A stretch of 64,000 bases of DNA. It comes from Salminus brasiliensis (lineage: Eukaryota > Chordata > Actinopteri > Characiformes > Bryconidae). The notes beneath the pieces are model-generated. The model worked only from the letters and a program-made list of their open reading frames with translations, was not told the DNA's origin and made no database searches. The first letter of the stretch is position 1. Each line of letters starts with the position of its first letter. The stretch is taken from positions 19,263,709 through 19,327,708 of the forward strand of contig NC_132896.1 in assembly GCF_030463535.1 (NCBI RefSeq), given 5' to 3'. This document shows, in pieces, positions 1 through 12,257 of this stretch. Made by a program: the position numbers and the translations under genes.

Positions 1-2620
1 AAGTGATTATTCTGTTTCTATACATATACTGACGTTCTTTTTTGTCATACAGGTTTTCAGGAACCCATGATTTCCTCAATCCCTGAAGGTGTATCCAGCT
101 AAGAAGGGTTAGGTGCTCCGGCTCCTTCTGCATTCCTTTTTTCGCCCAACGCTCACTCACTTAAGCTGGATTACAAGGTAAAAGCATGTTACCTGTTTAC
201 AATAATACATTTAATGTATCTTCACACATAGATACAAATTTTCACTGGTGATCGGCTGCCTTGCCCCAACACAGTCTCATCATCAATCTTCAAATGTGAG
301 GCTGTCTGCATGTCCATCTGCATCACTGGTTGTTTGGTTTTCTTTCTACGTGTAACTGTGGTTGGTTTTTTATCTATGTTCAACTGTTTGACTTCATTTT
401 GCAACTGTGTGAGGCCTGCTTTCTATCCATCAGCTGCTGTATGTATGTAAGTATCCGTATGCCACTGTGGAACAGGTAAGTGATAATTCAGTTTCTATAC
501 ATATGTTGACTTTCTTTTTTGTCATACAAGTTTTCAGGAACCCATGATATCCTCAATCCTTGAAAGTGTATCCATCTAAGAAGGGTTAGGTGCTCCGTCT
601 CATTCTGCATTTTTTTTTTACCCAACGCTCAGTTGCTTCAGCTGGATTACAAGGTAAAAGCATGTTATCTGTTTACAATAATACATTTAATATATCTTCA
701 AACATAGATACAAATTTTCACTGTTGATCGGCTGCCTTGCCCCAACACAGTCTCATTGTCAATCTCCAAATGTGTGGCTGTCTGCATGTCCATCTGCATC
801 ACTGGTTGTTTGGTTTTCTTTCTACGTATAACTGTGGCTGTTTTTTTATCTATGTTCAACTGTTTGACTATATTTTGCAACTGTGTGAGGCCTGCTTTCT
901 ATCCATCAGCTGCTGTATGTATGTGAGTATCCGTATGCCACTGTGGAACAGGTAAGTGATAATTCAGTTTCTATACATATGTTGACTTTCTTTTTTCTCA
1001 TACAAGTTCACTGGAATCCATGATGTCCTCAATCCCTGAAAGTGTATCCATCTAAGAAGGGTTAGATGCTCCGGTTCCTTCTGCATTCCTTTTTTCACCC
1101 AACGCTCACTCACTTCAGCTGGATCACAAGGTAAAAGCATGTTATCTGTTTACAATAATACATTTAATGTATCTTCAAACAAAGATACAAATTTACACTA
1201 GTGATGGGCTGCCTTGCCCCAACACAGTCTCATTGTCAATCTCCAAATGTGTGGCTCTCTGCATGTCCATCTGCATCTCTGGCTTTATTGTTTTCTTTCC
1301 ATCTGAAGGTGTGGCTGGCTTTTTATCTATGTTCAACTGTTTGACTTTCTTTTTGCAACTGTATGAGGCCTGCTTTCCATCCATCAGCAGCTGTATGTGA
1401 GTATCCGTGTGCCACTGTGGAATAGGTAAATGATAATTAAGTTTCTATACATATATTGACTTTCCTTTTTGTCATACAGATTCTCTGGAACCCATGATAT
1501 CCTCAATCCCTGAAGGTGTATCCATCTAAGAAGGGTTAGGTGCTCCGGCTCCTTCTGCATTCCTTTTTTCACCCAACGCTCACTCACTTCAGCTGGATTA
1601 CAAGGTAAAAGCATGTTATCTGTTTACAATAATACATTTAATGTATCTTCAAACAAAGATACAAATTTACTGCGGTGATGGGCTGCCTTGTCCCAACACA
1701 GTCTCATCATCCATCTCCAAATGTGTGGCTGTCTTCATGTCCATCTGCATCTCTGGCTGTTTGGTTTTCTTTCTATCTGAAACTGTGGCTGGCTTTTTAT
1801 CTATGTACAACTGTTTGACTTCATTTTGCAACTGTGTGAGGCCTGCTTTCTATCCATCAGTAGCTGTATGTATGTGAGTATCCGTATGCCACTGTGGAAC
1901 AGGTAAGTGATAATTCAGTTTCTATCCATATATGGACTTTCTTTTTTGTCATACAGTTTTTCAGGAACCCATGATATCCTCAATCCCTAAAAGTGTATCC
2001 AGCTAAGAAGGGTTAGGTGCTCGGGCTCCCTATTTCTCCGTTTTTCACCCAACGCTCCCTCACTTCACCTGGATTACAAGGTAAAAGCATGTCATCTGTT
2101 TACAATAATACATTTAATGTATCTTCAAACAAAGATACAAATTTACACTGGTGATGGGCTGCCTTGCCCCAACACAGTCTCATTGTCAATCTCCAAATGT
2201 GTGGCTCTCTGCATGTCCATCTGCATCTCTGGCTGTTTGGTTTTCTTTCCATCTGAAGCTGTGGCTGGCTTTTTATCTATGTTCAACTGTTTGACTTTCT
2301 TTTTGCAACTGTGTGAGGCCTGCCTTCCATCCATCAGCAGCTGTATGTTTGTGAGTATCTGTATGCCACTGTGGAAAAAGTAAGTGATAATTCAGTTTCT
2401 ATACATATATTGACTTTCTTTTTTATCATATAGATTTTCAGGAACCCATGATTTCCTCAATCCCTGAAGGTGTATCCAGCTAAGAAGGGTTAGGTGCTCC
2501 GGCTCCTTTTGCATTCCTTTTTTCACCCAACGCTCACTCACTTCAGCTGGATTACAAGGTAAAAGCATGTTATCTGTTTACAATAATACATTTAATGTAT
2601 CTTCAAACATAGATACAAAT

Positions 2621-3046
2621 TTACACTGGTGATGGGCTGCCTTGCCCCAACACAGTCTCATCATCAATTTCCAAATGTGTGGCTGTCTGCATGTCCATCT
2701 GCATCTCTGGCGTTTTTGTTTTCTTTCCATCTGAAGGTGTGGCTGGCTTTTTATCTATGTTCAACTGTTTGACTTTCTTTTTGCAACTGTGTGAGGCCTG
2801 CTTTCTATCCATCAGCAGCAGTATGTATGTGAACATCCGTATGATACTGTGGATAAGGTAGGTGATAATTAAGTTTCTATACATATATTGACTTTCTTTT
2901 TTATCATACAGGTTCTCGGAAATCCCTGATATCCTCAATACTTGAAAGTGTATCCATCTAAGAAGGGTTAGGTGCTGCGGCTCCCTCTGCATTACCTTAT
3001 TCACCCTACGCTCACTCACTTCAGCTGGATTAAAAGGTAAAAGCAT
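2621..3046 (-). CDS. Recurring array ORF, 141 codons, function unknown
   Basis: This is one of the longest open stretches of the frame that recurs on the - strand of nearly every monomer. The product is hydrophilic. An N-terminal half contains PAEVSERRVNKVMQREPQH and later ENLYDKKESQYMYRN; a Lys-rich middle contains KKKVKQLNIDKKPATPSDG; an acidic tail contains THLEIDDETVLGQGS. Its composition looks much more like a protein than the Cys-rich hydrophobic frame on the other strand. Against it: a monomer of about 476 bp changes frame at each unit, the frame closes in each monomer, many monomers have a stop after MYRN (AACTGA), and no promoter or signal is visible. It may be an ancestral exon frozen in a satellite. 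I do not recognise the family. Confidence 0.3.
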   Translation of the reverse strand: MLLPFNPAEVSERRVNKVMQREPQHLTLLRWIHFQVLRISGISENLYDKKESQYMYRNLIITYLIHSIIRMFTYILLLMDRKQASHSCKKKVKQLNIDKKPATPSDGKKTKTPEMQMDMQTATHLEIDDETVLGQGSPSPV

Positions 3047-3814
3047 GTTACCTGTTTACAATAATACATTTAATGTATCTTCAAACATAGATACAAATTT
3101 ACACTGGTGATGGGCTACCTTGCCCCAACACAGTCTCCTCATCCCTCTCCAAATGTGTGGCTGTCTGCATGTCCATCTGCATCTCTGGCTTTTTGGTTTT
3201 CTTTTCTTTCTGAAGATGTGGCTGGCTTTTTATCTATGTTCAACTGTTTGACTTTCTTTTTGCAACTGTGTGAGGCCTGCTTTCTATCCATCAGCAGCTG
3301 TACGTATGTGAGTATCCGTATGCCACTATGGAACAGGTAAGTGATTATTCTGTTTCTATACATATACTGACTTTCTTTTTTGTCATACAGGTTTTCAGGA
3401 ACCCATGATATCCTCAATCCCTGAAGGTTTGTCCATCTAAGAAGGGTTAGATGCTCCAGCTCCTTCTGCATTCCTTTTTTTACCCAACTCTCACTCACTT
3501 CAGCTGGATTACAAGGTAAAAGCATGTTATCTGTTTACAATAATACATTTAATGTATCTTCAAACATACATGAAAATTCACATTGATGATGGGCTGCCTT
3601 GCCGCAACACAATCTCATCATCAATTTCCAAATGTGTGGCTGTCTGCATGTCCATCTGCATATCTGGCGTTTTGGTTTTCTTTCCATCTGAAGGTGTGGC
3701 TGGCTTTTTATCTATGTTCAACTGTTTGACTTTCTTTTTGCAACTGTGTGAGGCCTGTTTTCTATCCATCAGCAGCCGTATGTATTTGGGTATCCGTATG
3801 CCACTTTGGAACAG

Positions 3815-4146
3815 GTAAGTGATAATTCTGTTTGTATACATATATTGACTTTCTTTTTTGTCATACAGGTTTTCAGGAAGCCATGATATTCTCAATCCCT
3901 AAAGGTGTATCCAGTTAAAAAATGGTTAGGTGGTCCGGCTTCCTTTGCTTTCCTTTTTTCACCCAACGCTCACTCACTTCACCAGGATTACAAGGTAAAA
4001 GCATGTTATCTGTTTACAATAATACATTTAATGTATCTTCAAACATACATGAAAATTCACATTGATGATGTCCTGCTTTGCCCCAACACAGTCTCAATCA
4101 TCAGCATCTGTATGTATGTGAGCATCCGTATGCTACTGTGGAACAG
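3815..4146. repeat. Short 332-bp monomer
   Basis: This monomer lacks about 145 bp, fusing CACAGTCTCA directly to TCATCAGCATCTGTATG. The loss removes most of the larger exon-like block and, on the - strand, the Lys-rich part of the recurring ORF, but keeps both ends including the GTAAGT site. An identical short form lies at 6,984-7,315. Confidence 0.85.
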
Positions 4147-5567
4147 GTAAGTGATAATTCAGTTTCTGTACATATATTGACTTTCTTTTTTATCATACAG
4201 GTTCTCTGGAATCCCTGATATCCTCAAACCCTGAAGGTGTATCCATCTAAGAAGGGTTAGGTGCTCCGGCTCCCTCTGCATTACCTTTTTCACCCAACGC
4301 TCACTCACTTCAGCTGGATTACAAGGTAAAAACATGTTACCTGTTTACAATAATACATTTAATGTATCTTCAAACATGAATACAAATTTTCAGTGGTGAT
4401 GGGCTGCCTTGTCCCAACACAGTCTCATCATCAATTTCCAAATGTGTGGCTGTCTGCATGTCTATCTGTATCTCTGGTGTTTTGGTTTTCTTTCCATCTG
4501 AAGGTGTGGTTGGCTTTTTATCTATGTTCAACTGTTTGACTTTTTTTTTTGCAACTGTGTGAGGCCTGCCTTCCATCCATCAGCAGCTGTATGTATTTGG
4601 GTATCTGTATGCCACTGTGGAACAGGTAAGTGATAATTCAGTTTCTATACATATATTGACTTTCTTTTTTATCATACAGGTTTTCAGGAACCCATGACTT
4701 CCTCAATCCTTGAAGGTTTATCCATCTAAGAAGGGTTAGATGCTCCGGCTCCTTCTGCATTCCTTTTTTTACCCAACGCTCACTCACTTCAGCTGGATTA
4801 AAAGGTAAAAGCATGTTACCTGTTGACAATAATACATTTAATTTAACTTCAAACGTAGATACAAATTTACACTGGTGATGGGCTGCCCTGCCCAAACACA
4901 GTCTCATCATCCATCTCCAAATGTGTGGCTGTCTGCATGTCCATCTGCATCTCTGGCGTTTTGGTTTTCTTTCCATCTGATCTGATCTATGTTCAACTGT
5001 TTGACTTTCTTTTTGTAACTGTATGAGGCCTGCCTTCCATCCATCAGCAGCTGTATGTATGTGAGTATCCATATGCCACTGTGGAACAGGTAAGTGATTA
5101 TTCTGTTTCTATACATATAATGACTTTCTTTTTTGTCATACAGGTTTTCAGGAACCCATGATATCCTCAATCCCTGAAGGTTTGTCCATCTAAGAAGGGT
5201 TAGATGCTCCGGCTCCTTCTGCATTCCTTTTTTTACCCAAATCTCACTCACTTCAGCTGGATTACAAGGTAAAAGCATGTTACCGGTTTACAATAATACA
5301 TTTAATGTATCTTCAAACATGGATACAAATTTACACTGGTGATGGGCTGCCTTGTCCAAACACAGTCTCATCATCCATCTCCAAATATGTGGCTGTCTTC
5401 ATGTCCATCTACATCTCTGGCGTTTTGGTTTTCTTTCCATCTGAAGGTGTGGCTGGCTTTTTATCTATGTTCAACTGTTTGACTTTCTTTTTGCAACTGT
5501 GTGAGGCCTGCCTTCCATCCATCAGCAGCTGTATGTATGTGAGTATCCGTGTGCCACTGTGGAACAG

Positions 5568-6045
5568 GTAAGTGATAATTAAGTTTCTATACATATATTG
5601 ACTTTCCTTTTTGTCATACAGGTTTTCAGGAAGCCATGATATCCTCAATCCCTAAAGGTGTATCCAGTTAAAGAAGGGTTAGGTGCTCCGGCTCTCTTTG
5701 CATTCTTTTTTTCACCCAACGCTCCCTCACTTCAGCTGGATTACAAGGTAAAAGCATGTTACCTGTTTACAATAATACATTTAATGTATCTTCAAACATA
5801 GATACAAATTTACACTAGTGATGGGCTGCCTTGCCCCAACACAGTGTCATCATCAATCTCCAGATATGTGGCTGTCTGCATGTCCATCTGCATCTCTGGC
5901 GTTTTGGTTTTCTTTCCATCTGAAGCTGTGGCTGGCTTTTGTCTATGTTCAACTGTTTGACTTTCTTTTTGCAACTGTGTGAGGCCTGCTTTCTATCCAT
6001 CAGCAGCTGTATGTATTTGGGTATCCGTGTGCCACTGTGGAACAG
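5568..6045 (+). repeat. Reference monomer with paired splice-like sites
   Basis: In this 478-bp monomer a GTAAGT donor at 5568 is followed by a pyrimidine tract and CATACAG acceptor ending at 5621 (54-nt gap), a 126-nt block (5622-5747) ending ACAAG/GTAAAA, a 97-nt gap ending CCCAACACAG at 5844, and a 201-nt block ending GGAACAG at 6045 before the next GTAAGT. The first gap has a TTGAC branch-like motif about 24 nt before its AG. The 54-nt gap is shorter than usual vertebrate introns. The 126-nt block closes in all three + frames, so if spliced on + the product would be non-coding. Splicing itself is inferred from motifs only. Confidence 0.6.
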
Positions 6046-6713
6046 GTAAGTGATAATTCAGTTTCTATACATATATTGAATTTCTTTTTTGTCATACAGG
6101 TTTTCAGGAACCCATGATTTCCTCAATCCCTGAAGGTGTATCCAGCTAAGAAGGGTTAGGTGCTCCGGCTCCTTCTGCATTCCTTTTTTCGCCCAACGCT
6201 CACTCACTTAAGCTGGATTACAAGGTAAAAGCATGTTACCTGTTTACAATAATACATTTAATGTATCTTCAAACATGAATACAAATTTTCAGTGGTGATG
6301 GGCTGCCTTGTTCCAACACAGTCTCATCATCAATCTCCAGATATGTGGCTGTATGCTTGTCCATCCTCATCTCAGGCTTTATGGTTTTCTTTCCATCTGA
6401 TCTGATCTATGTTCAACTGTTTGACTTTCTTTTTGTAACTGTGTGAGGCCTGCTTTCCATCCATCAGCAGCTGTATGTGAGTATCCGTGTGCCACTGTGG
6501 AAAAGATAAGTGATAATTCAGTTTCTATACATATATTGACTTTCTTTTTTATCATAAAGGTTTTCAGGAACCCATGATTTCCTCAATCCCTGAAAGTGTA
6601 TCCATCTAAGAAGGGTTAGGTGCTGCGGCTTCCTCTGCATTCCTTTTTTTACCCAACGCTCACTCACTTCAGCTGGATTACAAGGTAAAAGCATGTTATT
6701 CGTTTACAATAAT

Positions 6714-9700
6714 ACATTTAATGTATCGTCAAACATACATGAAAATTCACATTGATGATGGGCTGCCTTGCCCCAACACAGTCTCATCATCCATCTCCAA
6801 ATGTGTGGCTGTCTGCTTGTCTATCTGCATCTCTGGCGTTTTGGTTTTCTTTCCATCTGAAGGTGTGGCTGGCTTTTTATCTATGTTCAACTGTTTGACT
6901 TTCTTTTTGCAACTGTGTGAGGCCTGTTTTCTATCCATCAGCAGCCGTATGTATTTGGGTATCCGTATGCCACTTTGGAACAGGTAAGTGATAATTCTGT
7001 TTGTATACATATATTGACTTTCTTTTTTGTCATACAGGTTTTCAGGAAGCCATGATATTCTCAATCCCTAAAGGTGTATCCAGTTAAAAAATGGTTAGGT
7101 GGTCCGGCTTCCTTTGCTTTCCTTTTTTCACCCAACGCTCACTCACTTCACCAGGATTACAAGGTAAAAAAATGTTATCTGTTTACAATAATACATTTAA
7201 TGTATCTTCAAACATACATGAAAATTCACATTGATGATGTCCTGCTTTGCCCCAACACAGTCTCAATCATCAGCATCTGTATGTATGTGAGCATCCGTAT
7301 GCTACTGTGGAACAGGTAAGTGATAATTCAGTTTCTGTACATATATTGACTTTCTTTTTTATCATACAGGTTCTCTGGAATCCCTGATATCCTCAAACCC
7401 TGAAGGTGTATCCATCTAAGAAGGGTTAGGTGCTCCGGCTCCCTCTGCATTACCTTTTTCACCCAACGCTCACTCACTTCAGCTGGATTACAAGGTAAAA
7501 ACATGTTACCTGTTTACAATAATACATTTAATGTATCTTCAAACATGAATACAAATTTTCAGTGGTGATGGGCTGCCTTGTCCCAACACAGTCTCATCAT
7601 CAATTTCCAAATGTGTGGCTGTCTGCATGTCTATCTGTATCTCTGGTTTGGTTTTCTTTCCATCTGAAGGTGTGGTTGGCTTTTTATCTATGTTCAACTG
7701 TTTGACTTTTTTTTTTGCAACTGTGTGAGGCCTGCCTTCCATCCATCAGCAGCTGTATGTATTTGGGTATCCGTATGCCACTGTGGAACAGGTAAGTGAT
7801 AATTCAGTTTCTATACATATATTGACTTTCTTTTTTATCATACAGGTTTTCAGGAACCCATGACTTCCTCAATCCTTGAAGGTTTATCCATCTAAGAAGG
7901 GTTAGATGCTCCGGCTCCTTCTGCATTCCTTTTTTTACCCAACGCTCACTCACTTCAGCTGGATTAAAAGGTAAAAGCATGTTACCTGTTTACAATAATA
8001 CATTTAATTTAACTTCAAACGTAGATACAAATTTACACTGGTGATGGGCTGCCCTGCCCAAACACAGTCTCATCATCCATCTCCAAATGTGTGGCTGTCT
8101 GCATGTCCATCTGCATCTCTGGCGTTTTGGTTTTCTTTCCATCTGATCTGATCTATGTTCAACTGTTTGACTTTCTTTTTGTAACTGTATGAGGCCTGCC
8201 TTCCATCCATCAGCAGCTGTATGTATGTGAGTATCCATATGCCACTGTGGAACAGGTAAGTGATTATTCTGTTTCTATACATATTATGACTTTCTTTTTT
8301 GTCATACAGGTTTTCAGGAACCCATGATATCCTCAATCCCTGAAGGTTTGTCCATCTAAGAAGGGTTAGATGCTCCGGCTCCTTCTGCATTCCGTTTTTT
8401 ACCCAAATCTCACTCACTTCAGCTGGATTACAAGGTAAAAGCATGTTACCGGTTTACAATAATACATTTAATGTATCTTCAAACATGGATACAAATTTAC
8501 ACTGGTGATGGGCTGCCTTGTCCAAACACAGTCTCATCATCCATCTCCAAATTTGTGGCTGTCTTCATGTCCATCTACATCTCTGGCGTTTTGGTTTTCT
8601 TTCCATCTGAAGGTGTGGCTGGCTTTTTATCTATGTTCAACTGTTTGACTTTCTTTTTGCAACTGTGTGAGGCCTGCCTTCCATCCATCAGCAGCTATAT
8701 GTATGTGAGTATCCGTGTGCCACTGTGGAACAGGTAAGTGATAATTAAGTTTCTATACATATATTGACTTTCCTTTTTGTCATACAGGTTTTCAGGAAGC
8801 CATGATATCCTCAATCCCTAAAGGTGTATCCAGTTAAAGAAGTGTTAGGTGCTCCGGCTCTCTTTGCATTCTTTTTTTCACCCAACGCTCCCTCACTTTA
8901 GCTGGATTACAAGGTAAAAGCATGTTACCTGTTTACAATAATACATTTAATGTATCTTCAAACATAGATACAAATTTACACTAGTGATGGGCTGCCTTGC
9001 CCCAACACAGTGTCATCATCAATCTCCAGATATGTGGCTGTCTGCATGTCCATCTGCATCTCTGGCGTTTTGGTTTTCTTTCCATCTGAAGCTGTGGCTG
9101 GCTTTTTATCTATGTTCAACTGTTTGACTTTCTTTTTGCAACTGTGTGAGGCCTGCTTTCTATCCATCAGCAGCTGTATGTATTTGGGTATCCGTGTGCC
9201 ACTGTGGAACAGGTAAGTGATAATTCAGTTTCTATACATATATTGAATTTCTTTTTTGTCATACAGGTTTTCAGGAACCCATGATTTCCTCAATCCCTGA
9301 AGGTGTATCCAGCTAAGAAGGGTTAGGTGCTCCGGCTCCTTCTGCATTCCTTTTTTCGCCCAACGCTCACTCACTTAAGCTGGATTACAAGGTAAAAGCA
9401 TGTTACCTGTTTACAATAATACATTTAATGTATCTTCAAACATGAATACAAATTTTCAGTGGTGATGGGCTGCCTTGTTCCAACACAGTCTCATCATCAA
9501 TCTCCAGATATGTGGCTGTATGCTTGTCCATCCTCATCTCAGGCTTTATGGTTTTCTTTCCATCTGATCTGATCTATGTTCAACTGTTTGACTTTCTTTT
9601 TGTAACTGTGTGAGGCCTGCTTTCCATCCATCAGCAGCTGTATGTGAGTATCCGTGTGCCACTGTGGAACAGATAAGTGATAATTCAGTTTCTATACATA

Positions 9701-9881
9701 TATTGACTTTCTTTTTTATCATAAAGGTTTTCAGGAACCCATGATTTCCTCAATCCCTGAAAGTGTATCCATCTAAGAAGGGTTAGGTGCTGCGGCTTCC
9801 TCTGCATTCCTTTTTTTACCCAACGCTCACTCACTTCAGCTGGATTACAAGGTAAAAGCATGTTATTCGTTTGCAATAATA
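6714..9881. repeat. Higher-order repeat of seven monomers, copy B
   Basis: Near-identical to the preceding 3.17-kb block, monomer by monomer. A third copy starts (the leader at 9,888-9,930 matches 6,721-6,763) but changes to other monomer types by about 10,080, so the third copy is partial. This is the pattern left by unequal crossing-over inside a satellite. Confidence 0.85.
6984..7315. repeat. Short 332-bp monomer, second copy
   Basis: Same deletion junction as the short monomer 3,169 bp to its left, carried along by the seven-monomer duplication. Confidence 0.85.
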
Positions 9882-11324
9882 CATTTAATGTATCGTCAAA
9901 CATACATGAAAATTCACATTGATGATGGGCTGCCTTGCCCCAACACAGTCTCATCATCCATCTCCAAATGTGTGGCTGTCTGCTTGTCTATCTGCATCTC
10001 TGGCGTTTTGGTTTTCTTTCCATCTGAAGCTGTTGCTGGCTTTTTATCTATGTTCAACTGTTTGACTTTCTTTTTGTAACTGTGTGAGGCCTGCCTTCCA
10101 TCCATCAGCAGCTGTATGTGAGTATCCGTGTGCCACTGTGGAATAGGTAAATGATAATTAAGTTTCTATACATATATTGACTTTCTTTTTTGTCATAAAG
10201 GTTTTCAGGAACCCATGATTTCCTCAATCCCTGAAGGTTTATCCGTCTAAGAAGGGTTAGATGCTCCGGCTCCTTCTGCATTCCTTTTTTCACCCAATGC
10301 TCACTCACTTCAGCTGGATTACAAGGTAAAAACATGTTACCTGTTTACAATAATACATTTAATGTATCTTCAAACAAAGATACAAATTTACACCGGTGAT
10401 GGGCTGCCTTGCCCCAACACAGTCTCATCATCCATCTCCAAATGTGTGGCTGTCTGCATGTCAATCTGCATCTCTGGCGTTTTGGTATTCTTTCCATCTG
10501 AAGCTGTTGCTGGCTTTTTATCTATGTTCAACTGTTTGACTTTCTTTTTGTAACTGTGTGAGGCCTGCCTTCCATCTATCAGCAGCTGTATGTTTGTGAG
10601 TATCCGTGTGCCACTGTGGAACAGATAAGTGATAATTCAGTTTCTATACATATATTGACTTTCTTTTTTATCATATAGGTTTTCAGGAACCCATGATTTC
10701 CTCAATCCCTGAAGGTGTATCCAGCTAAGAAGGGTTAGGTGCTCCGGCTCCTTTTGCATTCCTTTTTTCACCCAACGCTCACTCACTTCAGCTGGATTAC
10801 AAGGTAAAAGCATGTTATCTGTTTACAATAATACATTTAATGTATCTTCAAACATAGATACAAATTTACACTGGTGATGGGCTGCCTTACCCCAACACAG
10901 TCTCATCATCAATCTCCAGATATGTGGCTGTATGCTTGTCCATCCTCATCTCAGGCTTTATGGTTTTCTTTCCATCTGATCTGATCTATGTTCAAGTGTT
11001 TGACTTTCTTTTTGTAACTGTGTGAGGCCTGCCTTCCATCCATCAGCAGCTGTATTTGAGTATCCGTGTGCCACTGTGGAACAGGTAAGTGATAATTAAG
11101 TTTCTATACATATATTGACTTTCTTTTTTGTCATACAGGTTTTCAGGAACCCATGATATCCTCAATCCCTGAAGTTGTATCCAGCTAAGACGGGTTAGGT
11201 GCTCGGGCTCCCTATTTCTCCTTTTTTCACCCAACGCTCCCTCACTTCAGCTGGATTACAAGGTAAAAGCATGTTTTCTGTTTACAATAATACATTTAAT
11301 GTATCTTCAAACATAGATACAAAT

Positions 11325-11750
11325 TTACACTGGTGATGGGCTGCCCTGCCCCAACACAGTCTCATCATCCATCTCCAAATGGGTGGCTGTCTGCATGTCC
11401 ATCTGCATCTCTGGCTTTATGGTTTTCTTTCCACCTGAAGCTGTGGCTGGCTTTTTATCTATGTTCAACTGTTTGACTTTCTTTTTGCAACTGTGTGAGG
11501 CCTGCTTTTTATCCATCAGCAGCTGTATGTATGTGAGTATCCGTGTGCCACTGTGGAACAGGTAAGTGATTATTCTGTTTCTATACATATAATGACTTTC
11601 TTTTTTGTCATACAGGTTTTCAGGAACCCATGATATCCTCAATCCCTGAAGGTTTGTCCATCTAAGAAGGGTTAGATGCTCCGGCTCCTTCTGCATTCCT
11701 TTTTTTACCCAACTCTCACTCACTTCAGCTGGATTACAAGTTAAAAGCAT
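11325..11750 (-). CDS. Recurring array ORF, 141 codons
   Basis: Second monomer with the full-length version of the recurring frame. It differs from the 2,621-3,046 copy by scattered substitutions (for example SESWVKK for SERRVNK, and ASGGKKTIKPEMQ in the Lys-rich part). Readthrough past MYRN is possible here because the stop codon seen in other monomers reads as Arg (RNRIITYLFHSG). Confidence 0.3.
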   Translation of the reverse strand: MLLTCNPAEVSESWVKKGMQKEPEHLTLLRWTNLQGLRISWVPENLYDKKESHYMYRNRIITYLFHSGTRILTYIQLLMDKKQASHSCKKKVKQLNIDKKPATASGGKKTIKPEMQMDMQTATHLEMDDETVLGQGSPSPV

Positions 11751-12257
11751 GTTACCTGTTTACAATAATACATTTAATGTATCTTCAAACATGAATACAA
11801 ATTTTCAGTGATGATGGGCTGCCTTGTCCCAACACAGTCTCATCATCCATCTCCAAATGTGTCGCTGTCTTCATGTCCATCTACATCTCTGGCGTTTTGG
11901 TTTTCTTTCCATCTGAAGGTGTGGCTGACTTTTTATCTATGTTCAACTGTTTGACTTTCTTTTTGTAACTGTGTGAGGCCTGCCTTCCATCCATCAGCAG
12001 CTTTAAGTGAGTATCCGTGTACCACTGTGGAATAGGTAAATGATAATTAAGTTTCTATACATATATTGACTTTCCTTTTTGTCATACAGATTCTCTGGAA
12101 CCCATGATATCCTCAATCCCTGAAGGTGTATCCATCTAAGAAGGGTTAGGTGCTCGGGCTCCCTATTTCTCCTTTTTTCACCCAACGCTCCCTCACTTCA
12201 GCTGGATTACAAGGTAAAAGCATGTTATCTGTTTACAATAATACATTTAATATATCT

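Larger units (their letters stand above)
3545..6713. repeat. Higher-order repeat of seven monomers, copy A
   Basis: The monomer-length series 478-332-479-464-478-478-460 in this stretch is repeated almost exactly (478-332-476-464-478-479-460) in the next one, at an offset of 3,166-3,169 bp. Private variants, such as the ACATACATGAAAATTCAC leader, the 332-bp short monomer and a GATAAG-mutated donor at its end, occur in both copies. The boundary is placed where the offset match begins and is good to a few tens of bases. Confidence 0.85.
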
